From positions 138,916,982 through 138,980,981 of the forward strand of contig NW_026947484.1 in assembly GCF_034190915.1 (NCBI RefSeq): a DNA stretch of 64,000 bases, written 5' to 3'. This DNA comes from Cavia porcellus. Lineage: Eukaryota; Chordata; Mammalia; Rodentia; Caviidae. The notes below the pieces were generated by a model. It was not told where the DNA came from. It searched no databases and saw only the letters and a program-made list of their open reading frames with translations. This document shows positions 48,570-60,400 of this stretch, piece by piece. Made by a program: the position numbers and the translations under genes. The stretch's first letter is position 1; each line of letters begins with the position of its first letter.

Positions 48570-51500
48570 TTGGCACAGGGACAGAAAACAATAATTTTAT
48601 TGGTAATAATATTAATTAAAAAAAAACTTAAAATCTTGGAGAAAGGAGGAAATTTGCTTTCCAATGTTACCATACAATTAGATTCGAACATTCTCTTTTC
48701 AATAACAAAAAATTCTAAGTTCCAAATATATGAAATACTGGCCCACCCAAAGGAAAAAAATCAAATCTAAAGAAAGTGTCCCTCAGAAAGACTTGATCTC
48801 AGATAAAATAGGTGAATACTAAAACAATGGTCTTGCAGATGTTTAAAGAACTAAAGGAAAATATGGGGGCTGGGGATTTAGCTCAGCGGCATAAGTGCCT
48901 GCCTTGCAAGCAGGCAGTCGTGACTTCGATCCCTGGTACCAATAAAAACAAAAAAGACAAAAAAGAAAGAAAGAAAAAAAAAGAACTAAAGGAAAATATG
49001 GAGAAAGTCAAGAATATTTTATCACACTAAAATAGAAATATCAATAAGGGAAAATCTGAAAGAATCACCCCCAAAGAATGCTAGAGCAGAAAAATATAAT
49101 AATTCCTTTAAAATTTCACTAGGAAAGATCAAAGGAAGATTTGAGCTAATAGAAACTATTGGCAGTGAATCTGAAGCATAAACAATGGAAAATTTCATAT
49201 CTGAGGAACAAAAGAGAAAAGATTATAAACAAAAGTGAACAAAACTGAAGACCATATGTGACACCATGAAGCGGACCAACATATGTATTGTAGAAGTCTC
49301 AAAAGTAGGAGAAAGAAAGAGAAAGACAGAATATTTACAGAATAATGACTTAAATTTTGTTCACTTTATAAAAAACATGACTCTACATATTCAAAAAGCT
49401 GAATAAACACCAAAGGAGATGTATACAAAAAGAGCTTCACACCCAGATCCTTTATAATCAAACTTCTGAAAGACAAAGAATTATAAACCAGCAAGAGTGA
49501 AGCAAATCATATATACAAGATTCTTCAATGACATTATTACCATATTTTGAATAAAAAAATGTAAAATCAGAAGACAGTAGATCAATATATTCAAGGTGCT
49601 AAGAAAAAAAATGTCAGTAAAGAATCTTATATGCTGTAAAGTTGTCCATAAAAATAGAAGAATAAATTAAGAAATTCCTAAGTAAATAATCCTGAAAGAA
49701 TTTCTAACTCTAGATTTACTTTGTAAGAAAAGTTCAAAGGATGAATACAGGGTGAAATGAAGAGACACTAGACAGTAATAACTCAGGTTTGCATGAAGAA
49801 ATGAAGGGCCTACTGAAACAAATATATAAGTGGTTGTAAAAGTTAGTATTATGGTAACAAAGTTGGTGCTGCTAAAATTTTGTTTACTACATAATTTAAA
49901 AGACTAATTCATTTCTTTCAAAACAGAAAAGTTTTGCTTTAGGATGAATAATGTTTAAAGACATAATTTTATGATATGAAAAATCAAAAGGGGTAAGGAC
50001 CATGCTGTAAAAGACAAAATTCTAGGATGATAGTAGAGCTAAACTACTATCAATTCAAATTAAAGTACTATAACTTTAGAACATTAAATGTAACCCTGTG
50101 ATAACTTAAAAAAGCTGTAAAATACATTACAAAGAACATTTAAATAGAATTTAAGCATTTCACTGTTCAAAAATAAAACATAAAAAAGACAATAATTAAA
50201 AAAACTAAAGGACAAAGAGCCATGAGGCTTATATAACTTGCAATGGCATAATTATTCCCTCCTTATCAGTAATTACTAAATGTGAGCAATTATACTTTCC
50301 AACCAAATATGTAGATAAGGAGAGTCCATAAAACATCTGATTCACCTGTGTACTTTCTAGGTTTACAATGAAAGACACAAATATACTGAACGTAATGGAG
50401 TAAAAAAGATATCTCAGGCATATAGTAACCAAAAGAGAGATTATTATTAGAAAGAAAGAGATTTAAGTCATAAAATATTTTTCAAGAAAGAGATAAAGAA
50501 TGATATTCTATAGTAATGAAAGGTTTCATATAATCAGAAGATAAAACAATTGTAAAAATTTACAAACCATCCAAGTATAAAAGCAAAAACTTTATATAAA
50601 GGATAAGTGAACATTTCTACAATAATGGATAAAATAATAGAGAAAGGATAATGTTTAAATAGGGAATTAATGCTACCAAAATGAGATCTAGTAGGTACAT
50701 ATTGTACATTTTACTCAATGAGGATGCCACACATATTCTGAAGCTCACATGGGAATATCTTCCATGTTAGACTAAATGCCAAACCACAAAGTAAATCTTA
50801 ATAGGTTAAAGCAGTACAAGTCACAGTTACTGTGTCCAAACTTTTGGTCATTGATTAAACATATCTGAAAAAATATTTTCTCTCTTTACATTGACATGAA
50901 GTTTGCAATCAAAAATAGGTGGAACTGGAAAAGTCAACAATTTTTAGAAATTAAGTAATATACTCAACTAATGAGTTAAAAATGATAAAGAATATTAGAA
51001 AGATTTAGAGAAGACTAAAAGTAAAAATGAAAAATATGACATATTAAAACTTACAAGATATATTGAAAGCAATTTGGTCCAAAATTTATAGCTGTGAATG
51101 CTTACTTTACAGCATAAGAAATATCTTATAAAAATGATCTAACTTTAAAAGTTTAGTAATCAGTAAAAGAGAAAGCTAAACCCAAAGATAGCAAAGGCAA
51201 TAAAATAATAATGATTAAGAAGAAAATTATTATAATAAAGAGAATATAGCAAGGAAGTTAAAAGAAATAATAACTGATTCATCAAAAAAATCGGCAAAGC
51301 TACAGATTGACAAATTTGTAGTTAAGTGGGTAAAGAAAAAGGTAGAAGACTCAAATTCCTAATATTAGCAATGTAAATGAGATGATTACTATTCATTCTA
51401 TTGAAAAAAGATAGATTGTGATATTATGAAAAAAGTCTATGTCAAAATTTGAAACACATAGGTAAACCAGACAAATTTCTAGAAGCAAAATATCTAACAA

Positions 51501-51889
51501 GGAAACATGATAGGCAGAGATTCCAGAAAAGGACCTAATGCTAATATGAAGATTGAATGATTAATCAAAAATATTCAAACAAAATAAAAGCTCTGGATCT
51601 GATGATTATATCAGGAAATGATACAAAATATTAAAGAACAAATAATAATTTTTCTCAAACATTCCCAATAAATTGAAGAGGAGAGAGACTTTCTAACTCA
51701 TTTTAAGATGACAGCATTTTCCTGATACCAAAGCCAAACAAAAATATTACAAGAAAACTGTGGAACATTTCTTTATGAATATTGATTCACAAATCCTCAA
51801 CAAAATGCTGACAAACCAAAATTATGTTTATTTGAAGAATTATAAGACATAACTAAATTTATTTATTTATGAAATGCAAAAATGGGTTT
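48570..51889 (+). mobile_element. ancient L1 (L1M-type) with ORF1 and ORF2 remnants
   Basis: ORF1 remnants run from about 48570 to 49790. They include 'tctgaggaacaaaagagaaaag', 'gtgacaccatgaagcggaccaac' and 'ggtgaaatgaagagacactagac', in the right order for L1M-type ORF1 and its end. The ORF1-ORF2 spacer is about 49800-50600. ORF2 endonuclease remnants lie near 50740-50900, and later ORF2 (before and within the RT domain) near 51440-51830. All frames are destroyed. A young ID SINE interrupts ORF1 (48867-48979), and an L1 3' UTR piece interrupts ORF2 near 51890. Confidence 0.8.
48867..48979 (+). mobile_element. ID SINE, young, with 22-bp duplication
   Basis: This is the only young ID copy in plus orientation. 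The A box (tagctcagcgg) is at 48879-48889 and the B box (gacttcgatcc) at 48922-48932. Between them is a perfect 7-base stem (48896-48902 with 48910-48916) around a 7-base loop cttgcaa whose middle triplet TGC matches a tRNA-Ala anticodon. An A-rich tail follows. A 22-base target-site duplication is found at 48845-48866 and 48980-49001. RNA polymerase III transcription and L1-dependent mobility are known for the family. Confidence 0.95.
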
Positions 51890-52605
51890 ATAGGTTGTTC
51901 AGAGACTGGGGATAGAGAGAACAAAGCCACATCAGGAAACAAGTCCAGTGTGGGAACTAGCACCATGTGCAGGACACCCTCAGACTGGGAACAACTAGAC
52001 TCCAGGCCCTTCGAGCCTGTGGACTGACAAACAAGACGAACCAATTATCCCCCCCCCATGATAAACAACCAGCTTATGCAGAGAAACATAGGTTCTGATG
52101 ACAGCTATTGAGAAGAAATACAGTTGGATACCTGTGGTGCTTTGGTGTTTCATTAACATTGCAGATCTAGGGCCAGTGGTCTGATCATAGGTTCAGAGAA
52201 TAGTGGTATGCAGTGTGGCTTCTAGGGGGATATTCTTCTGAGGGTTGCAGCCATTGTTAATTCTCTATGGTCTTGTTTGGAAGTCCTATATCATTTCCAT
52301 TGTTTTGCTGGGTTGTATTTTATTCTGTTTTGCTTTGGTAGCAATTTTGAATTTACTATTGGCTTGTTATGAAGTCCTTTATTGCATTCATTGTTTTGTT
52401 TTTATTGTTTTTATTCTAGTCTGCTCTTTTTGATTTTTACTATGTCTGAAGTTACCTGCAGTTATTTTGAAGATGTCAAGGGGCATCATGGTAACTTTAA
52501 GACTGATAGGGTTTTGTAATATTTGAAATCCTGTATTTCATACACTGGTTTATTTTGATTGGTTTTATTCTGTTTTAACCTCTTTAAAATAAAAGTGTTG
52601 ATGCA
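51890..52605 (+). mobile_element. L1/HAL1 3' UTR piece inserted in the ancient L1 ORF2
   Basis: The segment carries the modular 3' UTR type described for 28533-30470: 'gacagctattgagaagaa' near 52098, 'gcagccattgttaattc' near 52246, and 'gcagttattttgaagatg' with 'catcatggtaac' near 52457. It ends in 'aacctctttaaaataaaag'. The ORF2 on both sides is that of one ancient L1, so this is an insertion. The part 51890-52090 is not clearly part of it and remains unassigned. Confidence 0.7.
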
Positions 52606-52810
52606 CAAAAATTCATCAATATAATATTCTACATTATCATTATAAATGGGACAACACATGATCATCACTATTGATTCATACAAAGTAGTAGACAAAATTC
52701 AACACCCTTCATGAAAAAGTCAACCAACTAAGAAAAAGAAACTACCCAAGCACATACAAATCATATATGAAATATCCACAAATATCATACTCAGTGAAGA
52801 AAGATTGACA
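52606..52810 (+). pseudogene. ancient L1 ORF2 relic, right side of the split
   Basis: Equivalents of the RT-region blocks (a 'catgatcatcactattgattcat' block, an 'aaaattcaacacccttcatg' block and 'aaatatcatactcagtgaag') continue the ORF2 interrupted near 51890. Confidence 0.7.
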
Positions 52811-54875
52811 GCTATTCCTCTATTCCCAACTTATGAACAAGTTCTATTCTGGGAGAATTGTTTATAAGTTAGTTTCCAGGTGAATAGCATGAGAAGACAT
52901 AGAGCTGACCCCTTCCATCACAGCTACTGGGATCCAAGTGAAAAGAACAATGGGAAGGACCAGAGACTGGTGGGAACATCAGCCACACAGCAGAGCCCCT
53001 AGTCTGGGTGCACAAGTTGGGCAGATGGACTAGCAGCATGAAATTACCAGAACAACAATAACAATACAAAACAACAGATTGTAAGTTAAGTAAACCAGGA
53101 TAGTGCTTGGGAACAAGGACAAACAGAATAGAAGCAGGTGAATGGGGCGTCCCCATTTCTGTTTTATTTCCTTTTTCTTTTTTTCTTATCATTGTTTATA
53201 CTTTCTAAATGATTGATGAGAACTCCAGTCACAGAAAATTAATCCTATCCTCCAAATCCAGAGACCATCTTTAGATAATTATTTGCTAACTCCTTTGTTC
53301 TTTCTCTTCTGCTCTCTTTTCTAGTTTCCCGAAACTTGCATGATCATCCTTTGTCCGTCAACCTCACTCCTACTTTCTTTTCAGTTATCTTTACCAGCCA
53401 CATTTCTGAAATTTCCCCACTACAGAGTAAAGCCACTCTACTAAGGGGAAACATTTAGCCTACAAACTCCCAATTTATGACCCCTTCCATAATATAATTG
53501 TAGGTTTTACTATTATGGTTAAAGGTACAAAATTATTAGTTACAACAGTTTGTCAGGTTCTAAAATGTGCTTGATGCTATTGTTATTGCTAATTACGCTA
53601 TTTTAGCTTGAATGTCATATCGGTTGTAATCAATTATTCGCCCTTCTGTAACAATATTGGGAAGCTCTAGGGTAATAACCTCACCAGAACTCAGCACCAA
53701 AACACTGCAGACTGAGCCAAACAGATAACAACTTCTGACTCTTAATTAACTGGGAAAGTAGAATCTTAAGACAGACACAAAACAAAAAATTCCTACACAA
53801 AGAAGACATTCTAAAAAAAAACAAACCTTGCCTAGAAAGGCCTTCACACTAGACATAAATCTGTCTATTATAAAACTTACAAGGATCAACACAGAAAACA
53901 AAATAGAAAACTTTGTAATAGAAAATGACAAGATGCAGAAGCAAAATGTAACTTCAGCCCTAAAGTCCACACAGAACAGGTCCAGGAAACAAGATAGATG
54001 ACAAGGAAGGACACACACCTGAAATTTCTGAAAGGATAGCAAGCAAAGAGAAAAATCCATGAAGCTACAAAGGAAACCAGAGAATAAATAATCTCTCAGA
54101 GGAAAAAAAAAGAAATGTCAACATTTATAAAGGAATTGCTCAGCAAATCTAGAGTAGAGAAAGATAAAAAGTAGAAGATGGTTTGGAGAGCATAGAAACT
54201 ATAAATAATCAATAAAAGAAAGATTGTAGTGGCAATTAGCAGAGAAAGGCCTTCTCTGAAAGTCACTATCCAGATGCTGGAATATAGCAATGTGAGGAAG
54301 CTAAGAAAGAGGAAAATGGGTCCCCAAGACCCAGGAAGAATCTGAATCATGAATTGAAGCCCACAGAGAGAATTAAGAGAGAAACCTCAATGAAGAATAA
54401 AGAGGTGGCAGGTGGTGCCTTCTCCCTAAGACTCATTATATGAGAGGAGCAGTTTAAACCTAAAGACACATGGTAACTGATGGTGACACCAGAGGAGTCC
54501 AAGGGCAGCAAATTAGTGGAAGGGAACAACAGATGTGAATGACTGCACTAGCTGGTGGTGAGTGAGGAGGGCTCAGTCATCACACACATGAGAGAGATTA
54601 TCCAGGAACCATTTTGGAAAGCAGCCAACTGAGCTCAGAACTCAGATTGTCTGTGAGTTTCATTTAGTGGCTTCCAACTGGGCTCAGGCACACAGAAGGT
54701 GTACTGACAGCTGTAGGCTAAGTGAGTCAAGTCTTGGCCAGTTTGCAGGCTTGCTGGAATTGTCCACCACTTCTCCAAAAATCTACTGCTAGCTTGTTGG
54801 AATAAATCAATATGGATCAGGACTCTGTCCCCACCGGTTGTCTACAAGTGGCAAGAGAGACAAATCTGAAAGTGG

Positions 54876-54932
<57 letters not shown>

Positions 54933-55429
54933 GCTGTTTGCTGTTGTTGCAGTATTGTTTAGTTTTTCTATCTTGTTTTTGTTTCTTCACATGTTACTTG
55001 ATCTTGCTTTTGTATGATTGTGAATGTGGTTTCTAGCATCATTGTAGTTATGGTTCTGCTCTGTTCTTCTTTTTATCTCTTCTTTCTCTCTTTCCTTCTA
55101 GTCTTCTGCACCAGTTTCCTAAAGTTAGTGTGAGCCCTCCTCTGTCCTCAAGACTTCTAATATCTTCCTTTCTTCCACTTCTCTAGTTTCTCCTTAACTG
55201 ATTTTAAATGGCAACTGTTGAGGGCAAAATTGACATTTTAAGGACTTATATACTGCATGTAATTTTCTGTTTGTTTTAAATTTTCTTATATGGACACAAA
55301 TATGATTAAAGATGGAAAATTAGTGTTCAGCTCAGTTTCTCATTTTCTCGGCTGTGTTATGATAATTCTTCTAAACAGACTGATTCCCTAAGGGTCACAG
55401 AAAATTCTGTGAAAGAAGCCAAAGAACCA
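52811..55429. other. unassigned sequence, perhaps L1 5' UTR in part
   Basis: I cannot name this stretch with confidence. It lies immediately upstream of the ORF1 of the large plus-strand L1, so some of it may be its 5' UTR. Open frames on the minus strand (107 codons at 52869-53192; 104 codons at 53746-54060) and a CT microsatellite at 54878-54932 are present. No domain is visible. Confidence 0.35.
54878..54932. repeat. (TC)n microsatellite
   Basis: A TC dinucleotide run of about 55 bases with one T-rich interruption near its right end. The serine/leucine frame across it is a repeat artefact. Confidence 0.95.
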
Positions 55430-56450
55430 GGGCCAGGGTAAAAAATGCAACAATTTCTCATTCTAACAAATTGAAGAAATGAGATCTTACAACAGAATCA
55501 AAACACAAAATCCAGCTACACTTGGAAGATACCTTGGGAAAGTGGTCATTTCCTAAGAGCTCTCAATTTTAGCTATAAAGCAACACACCTTAGGCAATTT
55601 TCAAGCATCACCCCAGAAACTAAACTAAAAAAAAAAAGAAAAGAAAATGAGAAGATATTTAAACAAGAAGCAATCTCAGACATCCAGGTTATGAAAGACA
55701 AGTCCAGGGGAAAATGAAGTGGGAGTATCCAAAAACTACACACATGGCATCTCTGAAGTGATAACAACAAAACAATTGAATGAGATTCCAGAAAAAAATC
55801 TAACCAGAAATAATTTCTTGGATAACTGCAGAGATATTGTTCACAGGGAAAACCATAAATAGTGGCTCTGGAGCAGATATGGACAAAATTATAGAGGAGT
55901 TTAAGAAAATTATGTAAATCATAAATTCTCAGCATATGAAAGAAATGGAATTGATAAGGCAGACTGAAGAGGACATAACACAAATGATATCAAGAGGCTA
56001 TTTACAGAAGTAATAGCTGAAAATTTCCCAAACATGAGAATGGAAACTGACATATGGATTAGTGAAGCATATAGAACCCCAAATAGTCATAACCAAAACA
56101 AATCTACACCTAGACATAAAATAAACACCATCCCAGGAATCCAACATAAGAACAGAATATTATAAGCTGTTAGAGACAAAAGAGAGATCACCTAAAAGGG
56201 AAAACCTATCAGAATCACATCAGATTTCTCAACACAAACCCTGAACTCAAGAAGGGCATGGAGTGAAGTATTTCAGATCCTAATGGAAATGATTTCCAAC
56301 CTGCACTGATATACCCTGCAAAACTGCCCTTCAAAATGGATAGAGAAATAAGATACTTCCATGAAAAAGAACAGCTGAAGAACTTTCTGATCACCAAGCC
56401 AACACTGCAAAGAATACTGAAAGACAGTTTTAGATACACATAGGAAAAAA
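55430..56450 (+). pseudogene. L1 ORF1 remnant of the large L1
   Basis: The C-terminal RNA-binding part is clear (about 56090-56440, with 'aagcatatagaacccc', 'agatttctcaacacaaaccc' and 'tggagtgaagtatttcag' blocks). The N-terminal part upstream is less certain. In-frame stops occur, for example in the region around 56160-56200, and the reading frame shifts. It lies just upstream of the ORF2 start, in the order expected for L1. Confidence 0.8.
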
Positions 56451-57017
56451 AAAAACACTAAACAAGGCAGACAGTTAAACAGGATGGAAAGATACAGATG
56501 CAACGGAATAAAGATAACATGTCAATAATAAACCAAAATATAACAGTTATAACTGTTAATGTAAATGGTTTCAATTCACCAATTAAAATAAACAGACTGG
56601 AAGAATGGATCAAGAAACAATATCCAACCATATGCTGCCTACTAGAAACCCATCTAACCCAAAGGGAAACTCACAGACTAAAAGTCAAAGGATGTAAAAC
56701 AATACTTTATGCAACAAGAACTGAAAAAAAGCTATTCTGTTTGCAGACAGTGTGAACGTCAAACCAAGAATGATCTTAAGAGATAAAGAAGGTCACTACA
56801 TACTGGTTAAGGGAAAACTTCAATAAGAAGAAATAACAATCTTAATATATATGTACCAAATTCCAGAGCACCCTGATATACAAATCAAGCATTAATAGAA
56901 ATGAAAAATCAAATTAGGAATAACACAACTATAACAGGAGACATCAGCATACTATTGACACCAAGGGACAGATCAATCAGACAGAAAATAGGCAAAGAAA
57001 TAACAGAACTAAATCAC

Positions 57018-57023
57018 ACCTGT
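57018..57023. repeat. target-site duplication of the LTR, left copy
   Basis: The hexamer acctgt is directly repeated at 57563-57568 on the other side of the LTR. Six bases is the duplication length typical of ERVK-class elements. Confidence 0.9.
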
Positions 57024-57088
57024 TGTTGGTGTCGCTCCCGGCTGGCAGGAAGAACACGCAACAATATCTGGCGGTGGTCAGGCTTTTC

Positions 57089-57094
57089 TTTATT
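57089..57094 (-). terminator. LTR polyadenylation signal AATAAA
   Basis: On the minus strand the canonical hexamer lies about 230 bases downstream of the TATA box, at the end of the R region, as expected of an LTR. Confidence 0.8.
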
Positions 57095-57132
57095 CTCCTT
57101 CTCCGCACAGTCTGCCCCGGGATTCTTCCCGG

Positions 57133-57297
57133 CCGAAGCCTCTACCGGTCCGCTCCCCGCGGCTCCTTTCGTGCTTCTCTCTACAGTCTGTCCCGAAGCC
57201 TCTACCGGTCCGCTCCCCGCGGCTCCTTCCGTGCTTCTCTCTACAGTCTGTCCCGAAGCCTCTACCGGTCCGCTCTCCGCGGCTCCTTCCGTGCTTC
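57133..57297. repeat. 60-bp tandem repeat in the LTR R region, about 2.75 copies
   Basis: The unit recurs at exactly 60-base intervals (starts near 57133, 57193 and 57253) with only a few differences between copies, for example T/C at 57169 and 57179 and C/T at 57276. A degenerate trace of the unit's beginning is seen at about 57105-57120. Because 60 is a multiple of three, it creates open frames on both strands that encode 20-residue repeats; these are not real genes. Confidence 0.93.
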
Positions 57298-57323
57298 TTC
57301 TCTCGTGGCGGGAGAGGCACTCA

Positions 57324-57333
57324 CTTTTATAGG
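57324..57333 (-). promoter_or_regulatory. LTR TATA box
   Basis: The minus-strand sequence cctataaaag is a near-consensus TATA box. Transcription would be expected to begin roughly 25-30 bases downstream, around 57295-57300, at the edge of the tandem repeat. Confidence 0.75.
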
Positions 57334-57341
57334 GTTACAGT

Positions 57342-57381
57342 GGCCAATCAGTTCAAAGCGCGCGATGCGGGCTGATTGGTT
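57342..57381 (-). promoter_or_regulatory. paired CCAAT motifs of the LTR U3
   Basis: Two CCAAT-type boxes in opposite orientation flank a CpG-rich core. One is ggccaatcag on the plus strand at 57342-57351; the other is aaccaatcag on the minus strand at 57381-57372. They sit 10-50 bases upstream of the TATA box, as NF-Y sites often do (inference). Confidence 0.6.
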
Positions 57382-57450
57382 AACATCAGTTGTTGCTAGG
57401 CAGACTATCTTACAGAGTGGGTTGTTTACCAAGCAGGAAGCAGGAGATAA

Positions 57451-57460
57451 GCGCCATCTT
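57451..57460 (-). promoter_or_regulatory. YY1-type motif in the LTR U3
   Basis: The minus-strand sequence aagatggcgc matches the core of the YY1 site. It lies about 100 bases from the U3 start. Binding is inferred from the motif alone. Confidence 0.55.
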
Positions 57461-60400
57461 AGCACACTCGGTGGGAGGGGTAATCTAGCTCAGGCTTTGC
57501 TCTTTCCTACAGGCCTCATGTCCGCCAAGTAAGGCGACCAGGCTCGGCCGCGGCTCCCAACAACCTGTGAACAAATGGACTTGATAGACATATACAGAGC
57601 ATTCCATCCAACAACTGCAGAATATACATTCTTCTCAGCAGTACATGAGGCATTCTTTAAAATAGACCATATACTAGCCCAAAGAACATATTTAAATAAA
57701 TGCAAAAGAACTGAAATTATCACATGCATGTTATCAGATCATAACCATGAAACTAAAAATTAATGATAAAAAAACTGCAAAAATCCCACAAACAAATGGA
57801 AATTGAATAATACACTCTTGAGCAATCAGTGAGTTACAGGGGAACTTAAAGAAGAAATTAAACAATGCCTACAAGCAAATGAAAAAACGAATACAAGTTA
57901 CCAGAATCTTGGGAGGCAATGAAAGCAGTCTTCAGAGGAAAATTTATTGCACTGAGTTCCCACATAAGGAAAACAAAACAAAAACAAATAAAAATCTGAT
58001 GCTACACTTCAAACATCTAGAAAAAGAAGAGCAAGTCAAGCCCAAGCCAAAAGAAGAGAGGAAATTATAAAAATCAGAGCAGAAATCAATGCAATAGAGA
58101 CTAAGAAAACAATACAAAGAATCAATGAATCAAAGAGTTGGTTCTTTGAAAGAATAAATAAAATTGATAAGCCCCTAGCCAACCTTATTTAAAAAAGAGA
58201 AGAAAAAGCTCAAATTCATGCAATAAGGAATGAAAAAGGTGAAATCACTACAGACCCAGTAGAAATACAGAAGATCATCAACACCTATATCAAAAACCTC
58301 TACTGTCATAGGTTTGATAGCACAGAAGAAATGAACAGATTCCTAGAGCCATATAAAGTACCAAAGCTGGGTCAAGAAGATGTAAAACTGCAGAATAACC
58401 CTATTTCTTTAATGAAATTGAAAATGTAATGAAGTCCTTACCTACAAAGAAGAGCTCGGGCCCAGACAGACTCACTGGGAAATTCTACAAGAAATACAAA
58501 GAAGACTTAATGTCAACACTCCTCAAACTCTTCAATGAAAACAAAAGGGAAGCAATTCTTCCTAAGTCATTCCTGGAAGCAAATATTACTATACTACCAA
58601 AACCTGAGAAAGACCAACTAAAAGAGATAACTACAGGCCAATCTCCTTAATGAACACAGATGCAAAAATCCTCAATAAAATGTTGGCAAACAGGGTGCAG
58701 CAAAGCACCAAGAAAATTAAACACCTCAACCAAGTGAGTTTCATCCCAGGCATGCAGGGATGGTTCAACATATGTAAATCAATAAAAGTATTCCCCCATA
58801 TCAATAAAGTCAAAAGTAAGAATCACATGATCTTTTCTATACATGCAGAAAAAAGGTTTTGATAAGGTCCAACACTCATTCATGCTAAAAACCTTACAGA
58901 AAATTGGCCTTTACCTCAATATGATAAAGGCAATTTATGACAAACCAACAGCCAGCATCATTATCATACTAAATTTACCTTAAAATCTGGTACAAGACAA
59001 AAATGTCCCTTATCACTGCTCCTATTTAATATAGTACTGGAAATACTAGCCATAGCAATTAGAGAAGAGAGAGAAATAAAAGAGGTAAAAATAGGAAAAG
59101 AGGAAGTTAAAGTGTCATTATTTGCCGATGACATGATACTCTACATAGAAGATCCACAAAACTCCATTAGAAGACTCCTAGACATAGTAGATAAATTCAG
59201 CAATGTAGCTGGATACAAAATCAATACTCAAAAATCAGTATCATTTCTATACACTAACCACAAAATCACAGAGAGAGAAATAAGAGAAGCCACACCCTTC
59301 ACACTAGCATCCACAAAAAATGAAATACTTAGAAAAGACAACCCTTGTTCATGGATAGGAAGAATAAATATTGTGAAAATGGCCATTCTCCCAAAACTGT
59401 TATACAGATTCAATGTAATCCCAATGAAAATACCATCAACATACCTCATAGATCTAGAGAAATCACTCCTAAAGTATATCTGGAACCAGAAGACACCTAG
59501 ACTAGAACAGACAGTTCCAACCAGCAAAAGCAAAGCAGGAGGCATCACAACCCCTGACCTGAAGTTATACTACAAAGCTACTGTAATAAAATCAACATGA
59601 TATTGGAATAAAATCAGATCTGAAAATCAATAGAATAGATTAGAAGATACAATCACAACTACAAACACAGTCAACCACCTTATCTTTGATAAAGTGGCCA
59701 AACATGTTCACTGGAAGAACGGCAGTCTATTTATTAAATGGTGCTCATAAAACTGGCTCTCCATATGCTGAAAACTAAAACTAGACCCATGCCTATCACA
59801 GTGTACTAAACTAAAATCTAAATAGATCAAAGATCTGGATATTAAAACAGAAACACTAAATCTGTTAGAATACAAATTAGGTAAAAATCTTGGAGACATA
59901 GGGGTAGCTAGAATTCATAAACAGGAATCAAACTGCACAGGAAATACTTCCCAATCAATAACTGGGATCGTGTCTTATTAAAAAGTTTCTGAATGTCAAA
60001 AGAAGTCTCCAGCATAGTGAAAAACTGGTAAAAAAAATCTTAGTGAACTGTCCCTCAGACAAAGGATTTCTGTCTAAAACATATAAAGAACTAAAAAAAA
60101 AAATCAGACCACTGCAATTCAAAGACCCAATCTAAAAATGGGCATCTGAGATGAATACAGTTCTCAGATGAAGAAATACAAATGGCAAATAAATACATGA
60201 AAAAATGTTCATCATCATTAGTCATTAGAGAAATACAAATTAAAACCACACTAAGATTCCATCTCATTCCAGAAAGAATGGCCAGGTTCAAGAAAACTAC
60301 CAACAACAAATGCTGGGGAGGCTGTTGGCAAACAGGAACACTTCTGCACTGTTGGTGGGAGTGTAGACTGGTACAACCACTGTGGAGGTAGGTCTGGAGA

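Larger units (their letters stand above)
57024..57562 (-). mobile_element. IAP-like (ERVK class) solo LTR inserted in L1 ORF2
   Basis: This 539-base element lies in antisense to the L1. It is bounded by the inverted terminal TGTTGG/CCAACA and the 6-base duplication acctgt. On its own strand the order is U3 with a YY1-type site and CCAAT motifs, a TATA box (57333-57324), an R region with a 60-bp tandem repeat, a polyadenylation signal AATAAA (57094-57089) and a short U5. No primer binding site, gag, pol or env is present, so it is a solo LTR left by recombination. Many CpGs survive, unlike in the surrounding DNA, so it is probably the youngest insertion here. Its U3 start (TGTTGGGAGCCGCG) resembles rodent IAP LTRs. 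Confidence 0.9.

Noticed and set aside
48867..48940. A tRNA-Ala-like gene
   Set aside because: A and B boxes are present, but the arm lengths, the A-rich tail and the target-site duplication identify an ID SINE; no acceptor stem pairing is preserved.
54812..55036. Frame with a Ser-Leu repeat followed by a hydrophobic stretch, resembling a signal or membrane segment
   Set aside because: It translates the TC microsatellite and the T-rich DNA after it.
57133..57297. Regular repeats that might suggest a CRISPR-like array
   Set aside because: The copies are contiguous with no unique spacers, and they lie inside a retroviral LTR in a mammalian genome.
56901..57532. Two overlapping open frames with 20-residue repeats (and a third on the minus strand)
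   Set aside because: They are produced by the 60-bp tandem repeat of the solo LTR and cross the LTR/L1 boundary; they are not genes.
59228..59548. Open frame of 106 codons on the minus strand with hydrophobic segments
   Set aside because: It is the antisense shadow of the L1 RT region.
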